Source of the DNA: Stenogyne calaminthoides
Taxonomy: Eukaryota; Streptophyta; Magnoliopsida; Lamiales; Lamiaceae
Reading direction: 5' to 3'
DNA: 64,000 bases
NCBI GenBank assembly: GCA_037126765.1
Contig: JBBCBC010000030.1
Location: 9,012,786 to 9,076,785 of the forward strand
The position numbers and the translations under genes are program-made. Under the pieces are notes generated by a model, which worked only from the letters and a program-made list of their open reading frames with translations, was not told where the DNA came from and made no database searches. The stretch's first letter is position 1; every line of letters begins with the position of its first letter. Shown piece by piece: positions 1 to 11,397 of the stretch.

Positions 1-1
1 A

Positions 2-1359
2 ATTGTTGGTTCCCCTTCGCTTCCAGCTCCTGCTATTCGGGCCTTTAAGCTTCTACATGAAAGTTCGATGGCCAAGGTAAGAGAATGGTCTTTACCTGTA
101 GGTATTTAGCCGCATTATGGACATAAATAATGAATATTTTGAAAATTTCTAATTTTCTCTTTTGCCCATTTTAAGTCATTAAGCTGAATTAGTTTTTTTG
201 TTTCTTAATTTTTTTAGGTCAACTTGTTGAATGAGTGGTTTCTTTTCTACTGAGTGCAATATTTCAACTTGGTAAATGAATTCGATGACATGAGTATTTG
301 ACTTGTATGGCTAAATTACAGTCTTGTGTTGGTTTTGGGCCTATAATTTTCCATTGGAGATGTCGTTGGGACATATAAAGTGGTTATATATTTTCTATAC
401 ATCAATCTTAGCATGGAGGGTTTGTACATCAATATTCACTGATTTAGTATATAGGCTTATTATTGAACAAGGTTTCCGTGGGAAATTTCTATTTGATTAT
501 CGACCACTTTTGCTTAGTGAATAATATGTGAGTTGCTGCTTGTTGCTTATTGTCAGATTGATGTTATCATGTTCTAAAGGTATATATATAGCATAAGATG
601 TGTTAATTGTCTTTTGACATTTGTATTTATTGTTCACAAAATGGAGTTTAAAATCTTTAAAATGTGTGTACATATATTTATGTAGTAACGATATGTGCTC
701 CATGGTGGATTTCTTATAGAGACCAACACCAGCATAAAACTAGCATGGTACACGTATATGTTGATGTTGAGCTCCATAAAAAACTCACATTAGGCTCCAT
801 ATCAAAATCGTATGTGTGTGTATAAAATCAGAGGGCACCAGGTTTTCACCGTGGTGTATGACTATGACATCTTGTGTCTGATACATTTTGGTAGGATGTT
901 GTTGCCTCTATTGCCACTGATAAGAATGTTTGGACTGCTGTCTTGCAAAATAAAGAACTTCAGAACTTTCTAGAATCAGAAAGGGCATGTAAGTAACCTT
1001 ACTTTACTTTCTAATTTATTGGTCAATAATTGAACTTATTCAAATCAAATCACAACAATGGCTTGATATTACTTTCCTCAAATGAAGATGTTTCCTGTGC
1101 TGGAACTAATATTAGTATGGAGTATGTTGGTGATTGTGATGCAAATAGCTCAGATGAGCATACAGAATCGAGCGGTTTTGCTGATTTCTTCAGGAAGATG
1201 AAAAGTGGAGTAGTTAATATGCTGAGCAGCTTGTATGATTACTTCATAGATCTTTTTGGAGATAAGGGCGACGGCAAAAGTGCTGATACTATTATGGAAC
1301 GATCGCTCATGGGTTTGGCCGTGATGGCTATACTTGTCATTTTGCTCAAGAGAGCTTAA
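2..1359 (+). CDS. 3' end of a gene for an unidentified C-tail-anchored protein (partial, three exons)
   Basis: Three consecutive exons are visible: 2-76, 895-988 and 1088-1359. Introns 77-894 and 989-1087 both obey GT-AG (AAG|GTAAG, GGTAG|GATG, CAT|GTAAGT, GAAG|ATG) and the reading frame stays open across both junctions. The 5' part lies before the window. The visible protein has a Pro/Ser segment, a charged stretch (DKNVWTAVLQNKELQNFLES), an acidic low-complexity part, an amphipathic part (GFADFFRKMKSGVVNML) and a single C-terminal hydrophobic segment (SLMGLAVMAILVILLKRA) ending at the stop. That arrangement predicts a tail-anchored membrane protein with its bulk in the cytosol. I do not recognise the family by name. 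The last exon also reads open from an ATG at 1030, but the acceptor at 1087 fits the frame of the preceding exon and I take it as the true exon start. The gene is convergent with the cap methyltransferase gene. Confidence 0.75.
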
Positions 1360-2145
1360 TCATCTATTGTGCATGAGGGTGAATTTGCCGAAGCTACTTT
1401 GTAATTATTAGACTTCGTTTTTTTTTGGGTACTTGGTTTCGAACTATGGGTTGACCTCGGTGAGGAAAAACTGTTGGCTCTATTTTAATTCTCCAAACTT
1501 CTTTTTTTTTCTGTTACTTTTTAATCCGTGTTCATAAAATTTTTATAATGGTTATAATAGTTATTAATCATATTTGCGTGAGCCAAAAAAAAAAACGTTA
1601 CAAGTCGCATCTGCATACAATGTTGGAAATCTTTAAACGGGATATATGTTTTGGAGTGTTTAACAAAATTCTAAATTTTGAAAATTGGAACAAATAATTA
1701 CATCCTCGTTTGATGTATACATGAAAAAAAAGAACATGCTAATATAATACTTAACTTTGGTATTACCGAAATTCACACTCTATTGATATATATTTTAAAA
1801 TGATAGAACAAAGTTTTAACCAAAATACCAAAAACTCTACTGCACCAAAAATCTCTATACGTCAAATTTTTTCAATATTTTTCCGATTGCTGCAATATAC
1901 CAAAAATTTTCAGTATACAGTCCATCCCCATACAGCACAGCGACAAGAGCTGGTTCATATAAACATTTTAAGTTACAATTGAAAGACAGCAGCATTCGAC
2001 GGCGACTAGTCCCATCAAAATCAGTCACCACTTGTATAAGTTACACTGGAACAGCAACATAACATCGAACCTATTAATGGTTTATTTGACTTTAAGCTGT
2101 CCCGACAAAATTCTCAGATGTTTACAACATTAAAACGAGTTTGAG
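1360..2145. other. Intergenic region between two convergent genes
   Basis: AT-rich sequence of about 0.8 kb holding the 3' untranslated regions of the plus-strand gene ending at 1359 and the minus-strand gene ending at 2146. I see poly-T and poly-A runs (around 1419, 1502 and 1586) but no supported coding exon. The false duplication described under findings begins at 2028, in the 3' flank of the methyltransferase gene. Confidence 0.6.
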
Positions 2146-5100
2146 TTACACTTGGTCACTAATGTACAGGATATCATCCTTAGACAGGTTCATCTTGCCC
2201 TTGTCCCGTCTACTGTTAGCTCGGCTTTGATCTGGCTGCCCTCGCTGCAAATAATGCAACAATATATTCAGCTCAAACTTAATATGATCGAGGTTTCACC
2301 ACAGATGTTACCGAAAAAGTGATTGAACATAAGAGAGACTGTTTACTTAAATGAGCATTTGCTATTTAAACCGAACAGGGGACATCAGTTCAGGCAGTAA
2401 ATTACTCATATCCGCATTTATTTGTTTAAAAAAACGTGGGATAACATCATTTTTTGTCCATAAAAGTGTACATTTTTTCAGTTTTAGCTCTTTCACTCTA
2501 TCAATTTGGTTCTGGAAGTACACTTTTCCTCCCACCGTCCGTTGACTGACGAAACAAACTATTTGGTGGTATTAATATAATTATTTAAAGTTTTTTAGAC
2601 TTTTAGTTAAATGTAATTATAGAAAAAAAAAAAGAGTTGATTCCATTAGTCAACAGACGGTCAACTGGTGGGACCAAATTTAGGAGTAAAAGCATACTTT
2701 CAAGACCATATTTTATATAAAACTCGAAACAGGTAAACTTTAGGGACCAAAAATGATATTAACCCTAAAAAAAGTTTGAGTTCTACCTTTCTCAACACGT
2801 ACGAACAATACAAGTAGGCCACTTCCCATTCATCTGGAGACAATGTGCCTGAAATCACCATTTTTAACCCATCAACCAAAGAACATCCACAGTTGTACAA
2901 TTTTAAAACAAAATAGTGGGTCCCACTTCGAAATTAATAATTAATTTGGATGTTAATGAAAAGATAAAAAAACTTACTTTGGTCGTCTTTACCATCACCC
3001 AAGGCACCGAGTCTTCTCATGAGCTCAACATAGTCGGGTCTCTTCAAGTACTCCTCCACAAATGCATGTGAATTTTTTACAAAAACCAACTCCAGATCAT
3101 ACTGCATAAATATGACATTAGATCAAGTTTGTGATTAAGCTGATAATAAATGCAGTTTCTCAATATATTGCACGTTTTTTTTTTCAATCTGTATCAAGAA
3201 CACTAATTTATATATCTAAAAGAACAGCATAATCCAGAAGCGGAATATTAGTACCTCTTCAGCTAGTGATTTGAAAACATGAAAAGGGACAATCCACTCA
3301 GGACAGTCAACAGCATCCTGCAAGAAAATTACCGTATAGATATTTTCAAAACTAAAACTATACAGTTTGATTAAAAGGATTCCAGCTATTGGAACACATC
3401 TAGCATCAGAGAAAATAAAAGATCAGAAGGAATAGTTATGTACCTCTAGATGGAACGTGTACTTGATCCCAAAGGGACTTGAAGACTTAAATTTCTGGAA
3501 AGAGCGCAAAATGGTCAAAGAGAATATTGCAACGTGAGGCCAGCAAAACTCGAAACTTTTTAAATTTGTTAGAGAATGTAGAAATTTACCTTGTTTTCAA
3601 ATAGTTCATCGAAACGTACCAAGTATACACTATTGCCAAACTCTAGCTCCTTAGCTGCATTAAAAAAGGGAGATATTTATACACAAAAATCAGAAAATAT
3701 ATTACTTAAAAATAAAGACAGATTAATGAAGATCTAGTTAAACAGAGAGGCATCTGGAGTAGATTAACTCTTGCACGCTACCTGACATGATTCTATTACT
3801 GGTTCATGTAGACTACCCCAATTATTTGGGATTAAAGAATCGGCTTGTTTGTTTGGCCAAAAGAAAGAAGAAAATCTTTTCATGTGTTATAAACCATATT
3901 ACTTGTCAAAATTTCAATAATCAGGTCAGCATCAGACACCACATATCCTGAATAAGACCATACTTGGATTCCTTTTTTTCGTCTCCTAGTACATTCGTAA
4001 AATATCAATCAAATTAGAAAGTGAAAAAACTGACAACAAGTTTACAAAAATGCATTATCCTTAGAATGTACACAAATTGAGTGGTAAAAGAGTTCATTAC
4101 TTTGAACATGCATAAACTGCCCCCATTAACTGATCAAAAGAGTGGATATTATCCTCCCAACCATCAAATTGGTAAACAAAGCAATGTGTTCAGGAGCTAT
4201 ACAATTTCAACACCAAACAAAGTAACAAGGGAAATAAAGAAACAACTCAAAGTAAAAATACAATTTCCAGAAACAATGTAGGTCATGAAGGACTAAGTTT
4301 AAACACTATGACGGAATCCAACAATAGTCACCTCAGGGCAATACAAATCTACATGATAGTTTGTCGCTTTAACCAATTCACTAATTCAGCAATGCTAGTG
4401 AACTATTAATAGATTAAACTGGTGACAAATTTACAAATTACAATATTGTAAGAGAAAATTTTAACTTTTGGTTAGACGAACAGAAATTAACAATTAGACA
4501 GAAAGGAACCTTCTCTAAGCTTCTTGACGATGACATTGGCATCTGGCATTGTTCCGATGAAGATGCCTCCTGGTCGAAGTAAAGCTGATACATTGGCCAA
4601 GGCCCGTCTGGCACGTGCCTCAGTAGACCATGAGTAATGCAATGCAAACTGCACAATTTTAGTTTTCAAGAAATTAATCCAAAACTTATAAAACTTGCAT
4701 AGTAATTGTAATCTTCAATCATCAGTAGCAGAACTTAGTTTGACATTTTAAAATACAAACGCATATAAGCAGAACACATTTTAGACAAAATATTTTTTTC
4801 TCACAGATAGAAGATTACTTGATCTAGTAATTTTAAGTAGATGTTCATAATATTATCTATCTGCGAAATTAAGGCACATAATTACTAGACAAGAAAGAAA
4901 AGGGAGAAACTACTTAGTTAGAGTAGGTTTCGAATTGGTTGAAACATATTTCAGCATGAGAAACATGAAGGGGATAGGGGGGTACAGATATATCTGAAAC
5001 TAATGGTATGTTTGATTTGGGATTAGAAAACCAGATTTGGGATTTCAAAATCTAAATCTTGTGCTACTTTGGGATTCTAGAATCTAATTTCTTAAAACCT

Positions 5101-8100
5101 AATACATATACCTCTATAAATACCTATACACCCTACAAATACCATTTTGTCTCAACCCCGCTCCTTTTAATAACTCATTAATCCAGATATGATTTTTTTA
5201 ATCTCACTCTTCATTTATTTATAATTTTTCACACTTTTTTTCACATTTACATCTTCCAATAGAACACACTACTCATTACAACTACAATTAACGATAATAA
5301 TAATATAATAATAATACATCACAAACACTCTTACGCATCAATTTTAGTTAAATCCTACCGTACTTAAATCTCAAAACAAACACACCCCATTACAATTAAT
5401 CAAGATTTGAAATCCACTAGACTTTGAAAACCTGGTTTCAAAATCCACAAAATCTCAAATCAAACATACCCTAAAATTTTGAACCAAAGAACAAAAATGC
5501 TAAGATTAAGAAATAAAAAGAATAGTCACCTGACAGCTGCAAATATCAAATGGAGCATCTTCTGCCAAAACCTTATCTAGCGGAACCTGCAGCAGACAGA
5601 TGGATTACTTACAGAGGTGTACGCGATGACATGGCATTTAATTCAGTAAATCCCACATAGCACATCCCCAACTGTACAGCTTATTATAAAATTATTTGAT
5701 GTGTAGACATATGCTTCAAGAATTCAGGTAACTACCCACGATTGATTTACCTCATAACAGTCTCCACATATGAGTCTGGCAGGAAAGGAGAACTTCTTCC
5801 GACGCTGGTGATGGTCTGCATCACCGTTATATCGTGTGCGGCAGTCTTCTATCTGATAATGGAACAGGCATCTTCATTATCATTTTTTATGACAAAAATA
5901 TAATGTGACTAATGTCAACCTAATACTTTTACGAGAGAGTATTCAAATTTGAAACAGATTCTTCAAACATACAAGATGACGACCTTACTTTTAAGTAAAC
6001 TCACTTTATTAAGAATAGTTAAAGAAAAGAAGCCACAGAATATAATTTGGAACACATACAGTACATAATTATTGGCTAGGTTTGGATTTTAAAAAATTAA
6101 TTGCAAATCTAATAACTTTCGAGAATATGTTGGTGAAATGCACGCTAAGCTTGGAAAGCTTGATTTGAGTATCATTTGGAAATTGATATGAGCTTAAACG
6201 TATCTAAGAATTGGAATAATAATTACAATCATGTTTAGAGAGATCAGATACTCATGTTCTGTTTGGTTTCCCCGATGATTAACACAAATATAGAACCGTT
6301 CACTTGCTAAATCAGTAAATTTTCTGTTTCCCATAAGCAATTCACTTATGTTCTGAATTCTTTATAAGAAACAGGATGTTCAAACCATAGTTGTTAGGGG
6401 CGAGAGGTGCATATAAGCGCAAGGGGCCTTCTAGCGCCCGAGGCGAGACGCGCTCGCTTCATGAACATAGGCAGAAAAATGTTTAGAAGAAAAATAATAC
6501 CCGTGCCGATTATTTGAGAAATAATTATCCAAAATAAATCAAGATTTGTCAAATCTTTTGCTATGGAAAGAAGATACAATCATATCTGAATATGTGAAGT
6601 TCAAAACACGGCATATGTGAAGATACAATCACATCTCTTACAATGGGAATATGTGAAGTTCAAAACACGGCATAAATCATAAAAGAGTGAAGATTCAAAA
6701 AAGTAAAAGAGAAATGACGGCAGCTGATCTGTTTCTTCTTTCATTTACCAAGTTCCCCTTAAACCCTAGGCCAGAATTCTTCTAGTTTATGATTCTGTTG
6801 CTCTTTTCTGGGTTTTTATATCTAAAACTTGTTTTATATCTTAAAATTTGTACACAAAACATGTTTTGAGCAGATCTGCAAAGTTCAGAGGTGCAGAAAA
6901 GGCGCAAAAGAGGCGTTCTGAGAAATGCGCCCACCTCAGCCTTGAAAAGGCGCGAACCTTGGAGCACCCTGCGCCACACTTCTTGGGCCCACCAGCCCGC
7001 CTCTAACAACTATGGTTCATACTAATAATCATATATAATTATGCAAAAAGTTACATTTTGCCCACAAAACAACACTCTATTAGTTATTGCTGACGAGAAA
7101 ATATTGTGTGTTGAGAATCAAGCTACTTTAAAAACCAGGTTTTGGATTTACGAATCTAAATCCGGTTCTACTTTGTGATTTTTGAAATCCGGATGCATAA
7201 AATCACTACTACAGTACCTATAAACCTGATTATCAGTTATCACACTTCAAATACAATCAATTCTCTCTCCTTACACTTTTACATATTTAAATCATAACCC
7301 ACACCATCCAATCATTACAATCAAACCTAACAACAATATAATAATACAACATCATTCACTCTTACACATACCTTACTCTACTCAAAATTTCAAAACAAAC
7401 GCTCACCTTACTGTATATCAGGATTTCAAAATCCCCTAGTTCAAAAACCGGTTTCTAAAAACCACTTAAAACCTAAAACAAACATCACCCTAGTGTTTGA
7501 AGTTCCCTAAATTTGTTTCCCCATCAGCACCAAAATTCAGGGAATCAAGAGATATACGGAATCCATTATTTGTGGAAGGGGTACGGATGAGGATAACCAA
7601 CAACAACATTTAAAGTGACATAAAAGGGCAATGTCACATGGTACATGGTTTTGGTGCCTCTCACAATAATAATCAATACGTTCGACAGAAGTTGCACACA
7701 CTAGAGAGAGAGAGAGAGAGAGGGAGAAGCAGACGAACATTAAGTAGAGCTCAGCAATACCAAAAAAGCAAACTGAGATCAATGTTGCACTAAAATTTTG
7801 ACAATTGGGTAACAAAAGGCAGTTAAAGGATTGAAACCTTACCGAGCCCTCTGCTATATCTATGCCAACATAATATCCAATCTTTGCTTTGTCCCATTTG
7901 ATCAGATCACCACCCTGTTTGAATTAAAAACCCAAGCAAAAGACAAAAAACGAATCATAAGCTTATACAAATGTCCAACGCTTTTTTAAAATTCAAGCTC
8001 TTGTAACACCTTTCCACAGGCCAGATCAAGAACTGCATCTCCTCTTTTTGCATATAGTTGAATCAAGACACTCTTTATCTGTTGAATTGAAACATGCAGT

Positions 8101-8810
8101 AAGACTCGGTTTCCTTTAAACTTTCTTGATTTATGTTTCACATTAGATTTAAAAACGGTTTATATAATTATGTCACGTTTGGTAATTTAGTTGTAAACCT
8201 GGGAAATGTGCTACAATAAATTTCGTAAGTACCCAGTTATTAAGCTTTTTCAAGTGAATAATAGGGCTGGCTTCTCGTTCTTCAAGTGTCTGATTCGTTC
8301 TTGCACTGTAATGATCAGCCACTTTCCTTGCATATATCTTGGTACTATCATCCTCCAAAAATTGGGAATCACCTAACAACAGCAACATGAACTTTAAATT
8401 TCCCCAAAAAAAATAAATAAATATGATCTGAAACAGAGTATCACAATGTAGCAGAAAATAGAAACTTCTTTTCCCTTATCCCAACACCTGTTCCTAAACC
8501 TTGACACCCAACTCCACAAACATAAAAAAAAAAACCCATAAAAAGGTGGGGATTTTTGTCAGCTTTTCTTGAAACCCCCAATTTAATTTCAGTCTAATTC
8601 CAATCCTGAATCAAAATCAAAGGTAAGAACCCACATAAAATTCTCAAAACCAAATCCTTTTCAACAAAGAAACGGAAAGGGGAATATGCATCACTCTAAT
8701 TCCAAATTCGAATAAAGCAGGGAAAATTTACCTTCAGGGTTGTACTTGACTTTGGACTGAGGAGGTCCATAAGAAGCCGAGGGAGAAGAATCTTGATAAC
8801 CTCGCTTCAT
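2146..8810 (-). CDS. mRNA cap guanine-N7 methyltransferase 1 (13 exons, 373 codons, intact copy)
   Basis: Transfers a methyl group from S-adenosylmethionine to N7 of the cap guanine of nuclear pre-mRNA. Exons in transcription order: 8810-8732, 8372-8233, 8078-8010, 7914-7843, 5852-5751, 5586-5530, 4648-4510, 3654-3590, 3494-3444, 3317-3255, 3101-2978, 2848-2787, 2244-2146. All junctions are GT-AG and the exons sum to 1122 nt with no internal stop, close to the roughly 370 residues usual for plant homologues. SAM-binding motif I is VLDLACGKGGDLIKW (residues 89-103), followed by GYYVGIDIAEGSIEDC; a methyltransferase motif lies at FDICSCQFALHYSWST (168-183). The family-typical SSPFGIKYTFHLEDAVDCPEW region covers roughly 245-266. 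The start is MKRGYQDSS, as in plant cap methyltransferases. Intron 4 is nearly 2 kb and carries MITEs. No second capping-enzyme gene is nearby. Confidence 0.93.
5004..5471. mobile_element. PIF/Harbinger-type MITE in intron 6 of the methyltransferase gene
   Basis: A 468-bp element whose ends are inverted repeats: TGGTATGTTTGATTTGGGAT at the left and AATCTCAAATCAAACATACC plus one C at the right. It is flanked by a 3-bp TAA duplication (5001-5003 and 5472-5474). No coding capacity. The TAA target site and GGTATGTTTG-type end fit Tourist-like PIF/Harbinger MITEs. The element lies between the exons ending at 5530 and starting at 4648, so it is spliced out. Confidence 0.75.
6384..7017. mobile_element. 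GC-rich foldback/MITE-like element in intron 4
   Basis: About 634 bp bounded by inverted repeats ACCATAGTTGTTAGGGGCGA (left) and its near complement CCTCTAACAACTATGGT (right). The subterminal parts are unusually GC-rich and full of GCGC and GGCGC strings compared with the AT-rich intron around them. No open reading frame I can support. No clean target duplication is visible, so the superfamily stays unassigned. Confidence 0.55.
7118..7493. mobile_element. Degenerate MITE related to the 5004-5471 element, in intron 4
   Basis: Shares the same internal signature as the element at 5004-5471 (ATAATAATACAnCA, CACTCTTACrCAT, AAAACAAACnC) and similar end segments built from AAAACC(A/G)G...GGTTT...AAATC, but the terminal repeats are eroded and no target duplication is evident. 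Boundaries are approximate. Confidence 0.4.
7702..7723. repeat. (GA)n microsatellite
   Basis: A dinucleotide GA run in intron 4 of the methyltransferase gene. The matching run in the second copy (around 17075-17090) is several base pairs shorter, a real length difference between the two overlapping contigs or a repeat-length error. Confidence 0.8.
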
Positions 8811-9235
8811 CTCTATATATTATATATTATATATTAATTAAATGTATGATCTGGAAAACTGGTACCGATGACTGAGAAGGGTTTGTAGTGTTTTTTCGAT
8901 TGTAAAATTATTCAGGGTTATTATGCCTCTATGTATGAATGGATGGGAGGAAGAATAAGGAAGAGCCGAGGGGGCTAACAAAAGATTAAACAAGTATCTA
9001 CCCAGGTGAGATTTTCCTTCTTGCCAATTTCTTTATTTATTTATCTTTTTCTCTTTCCCTTGTATTCTTTTCTAGCAGTTGTGGTGCTCGACAAAATTTA
9101 GTGAAAATTAATTAAACAATGTTTTATTAGGATTCTAATGTCAAAGATAAAATAATTATTCAACCATTATTTAACAAATAAAATCATTAATTATAGTTTA
9201 ATAATTATCTAAAAGTTTCAAATATAATTTTAAGG
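8811..9235. promoter_or_regulatory. 5' leader and promoter region of the cap methyltransferase gene
   Basis: Immediately upstream (to the right) of the start codon at 8810. It contains a TATATATTATATATTATATATT block at 8815-8836, interrupted here only by its own repeats, which is probably 5' UTR or a TATA-like tract rather than a mapped core promoter. No other recognised motif. Confidence 0.35.
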
Positions 9236-9237
9236 CT

Positions 9238-9472
9238 AGGTCTTGTATGCACCCGGGTGCACCATGCACTTATAGTGTATTTTAGAAACATGCAACTTGT
9301 TATGTTGAAAAGTGTGACTTATTTACACAAAAAAGTGCAACCGTTAATATGAGAACATAGTTGCATACTTCTGTTTGGAATAGTTGCACATTTCTATTTT
9401 GTATAGTTGCACGCTTAAAATGCACTATGAGTGCACAGTGCACCCGGGTGCACATGAGACTCACTCTAATTT
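9238..9472. mobile_element. Foldback MITE with GCACCCGGGTGC ends
   Basis: About 235 bp. The left arm (TGCACCCGGGTGCACCATGC then ACTTATAGTGTATTTTAG) is a near-perfect inverted match to the right arm (AAAATGCACTATGAGTGCAC then AGTGCACCCGGGTGCACATG). Each end also contains the internal palindrome GCACCCGGGTGC, so single strands can fold at two levels. The matching locus in the second copy is at about 18599-18835 and is strongly scrambled. Confidence 0.6.
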
Positions 9473-10382
9473 TAATATTTATAATTTTATTTAATGATTT
9501 TATTTGTCTTGCAAATATATATTAGGAGATATGATTTGTTATCAAGTATAATTTTTTGGAAATTTTCAAAATATGTAAAAGTTATTGAGGATTCTTGAAA
9601 GAGACACTCTTGTATGAGATAGCCTCATACATGAGACGGGTCTCACACTTTGACCCATATTACATTAAGTTGATCCAATTCAGAAAATCCCCAACGTACC
9701 CCCAAATTGAGACGCTGAGAATTGATAACAGGTTTACAACGTCGATCTCTAAATTTGTGGTTTGAACTAAGCGCCGATGAGAGAGAAGAATTATGATCTA
9801 GTATATGATTTCATTTTCGATGCATACGGGAGAGACGGCCTCCGTTCCAGATTCAATTTGTTTCTTATATATTTATGTGCAAGATGATCTTGTTGTCTCT
9901 CATCATTCACTGCGTTTTCTTCTCGAGAAATTAAAGGTCATACTTCGTCTAGTACTCTGTCTTTGTTACTGATCAAGGTTTTTTCAGCGTTTTTGGAGCG
10001 CACAGCGTCGACATAACATGAATTTGAAATAATTATTTTGTCAAATCAATTTGTTGATTGACGGATTAATTCCTATCTTGTTTGTAATTATTAGAATAGT
10101 TAGTTGTTTATTGTATGTGTTTAACAACACAATTCACAATTGAGATGTGATGCTCATATAATTGAACTGTATTGTAAGTTTGGGTAGCTGGAATAAGATT
10201 AGGTTGTGGACTGTGTTCTCGTTTGATGATAAATTGTGCAATTAATTTCAAGGTTGAAATATTAGAAGGTTGGGTTGATTTTAATACTGAGTCTCTCATT
10301 TATTTCTTATCAGTTATAACAGATTTCAGGAGTATCATATATTTTTTCAAGAGTATGAAAAATATCTAATATACGATACATA
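9473..10382. other. Gene-free AT-rich flank
   Basis: No exon supported. Contains a short segment around 9604-9650 with self-complementary TGTATGAGATAGCCTCATAC followed by ATGAGACGGGTCTCAC, a common plant dispersed-repeat signature, and the first GAGTATCA motifs from about 10329. Confidence 0.5.
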
Positions 10383-10704
10383 ATATTCCCTTGATCCCGT
10401 TCTTATTTGAACATTTGCCCAAAACGTGCGTCTCTTATTTAATTGAACATTTCCTTAAATAATAATAGAACAACTTTGTATTTTTTACAGAACACCTTCA
10501 ATCATCTCAACATTACACAATATGTCATTAATTTTCTCACACTAAAATCAAATGTATCTCCTTTAATTTACACAAATTTCATTATTTTACCATTCAACTT
10601 TCATTAAAAAGAAAATTTATCCCTTTTAATACTAATAAATAACTTTTACTTTAAAATATGTGCAAATAGTAAATGTTCAAATAAGAGAGGGGTAGAAGGA
10701 GTAT
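10383..10704. mobile_element. Stowaway-like (Tc1/mariner) MITE
   Basis: About 320 bp with terminal inverted repeats: left ATATTCCCTTGATCCCGTTC followed by TTATTTGAACATTTG; right AAATGTTCAAATAAGAGAGG followed by GGTAGAAGGAGTAT. The CTCCnTCnrTCCC-like end is typical of Stowaway MITEs with TA target sites. A second copy lies in the duplicated segment at 19751-20072. Confidence 0.65.
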
Positions 10705-10897
10705 TAGAGTATCAAGAATCCCAAGAAGAGTATCAAATATCTCGTCAGTAGTACCATTATAATTAAAAATTTCAACTGCTGTCTTTTTAGTTCTGTGAGT
10801 ATTAATTGTGTATTAATTTCCAAATCAACCTATTTTATTTAGTAAAATTCACAAAAAAATTAACGTGATAGTTTACATATGTTAAAATTAGAGTATC

Positions 10898-11397
10898 NNN
10901 NNNNNNNNNNNNNNNNNNNNNNNNNNNNNNNNNNNNNNNNNNNNNNNNNNNNNNNNNNNNNNNNNNNNNNNNNNNNNNNNNNNNNNNNNNNNNNNNNNNN
11001 NNNNNNNNNNNNNNNNNNNNNNNNNNNNNNNNNNNNNNNNNNNNNNNNNNNNNNNNNNNNNNNNNNNNNNNNNNNNNNNNNNNNNNNNNNNNNNNNNNNN
11101 NNNNNNNNNNNNNNNNNNNNNNNNNNNNNNNNNNNNNNNNNNNNNNNNNNNNNNNNNNNNNNNNNNNNNNNNNNNNNNNNNNNNNNNNNNNNNNNNNNNN
11201 NNNNNNNNNNNNNNNNNNNNNNNNNNNNNNNNNNNNNNNNNNNNNNNNNNNNNNNNNNNNNNNNNNNNNNNNNNNNNNNNNNNNNNNNNNNNNNNNNNNN
11301 NNNNNNNNNNNNNNNNNNNNNNNNNNNNNNNNNNNNNNNNNNNNNNNNNNNNNNNNNNNNNNNNNNNNNNNNNNNNNNNNNNNNNNNNNNNNNNNNN
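10898..11397. other. Assembly gap of exactly 500 N
   Basis: Five hundred consecutive N, a nominal scaffold gap rather than a measured length. The sequence just before the gap (GTTAAAATTAGAGTATC) recurs at 20252-20268, and the sequence just after it (CCACTTGTATAAG) recurs at 2028-2040. Confidence 0.99.

Noticed and set aside
7537..7815. Minus-strand ORF with a SLSLSLSL stretch
   Set aside because: It is the translated (GA)n microsatellite in intron 4, outside any exon of the methyltransferase gene.
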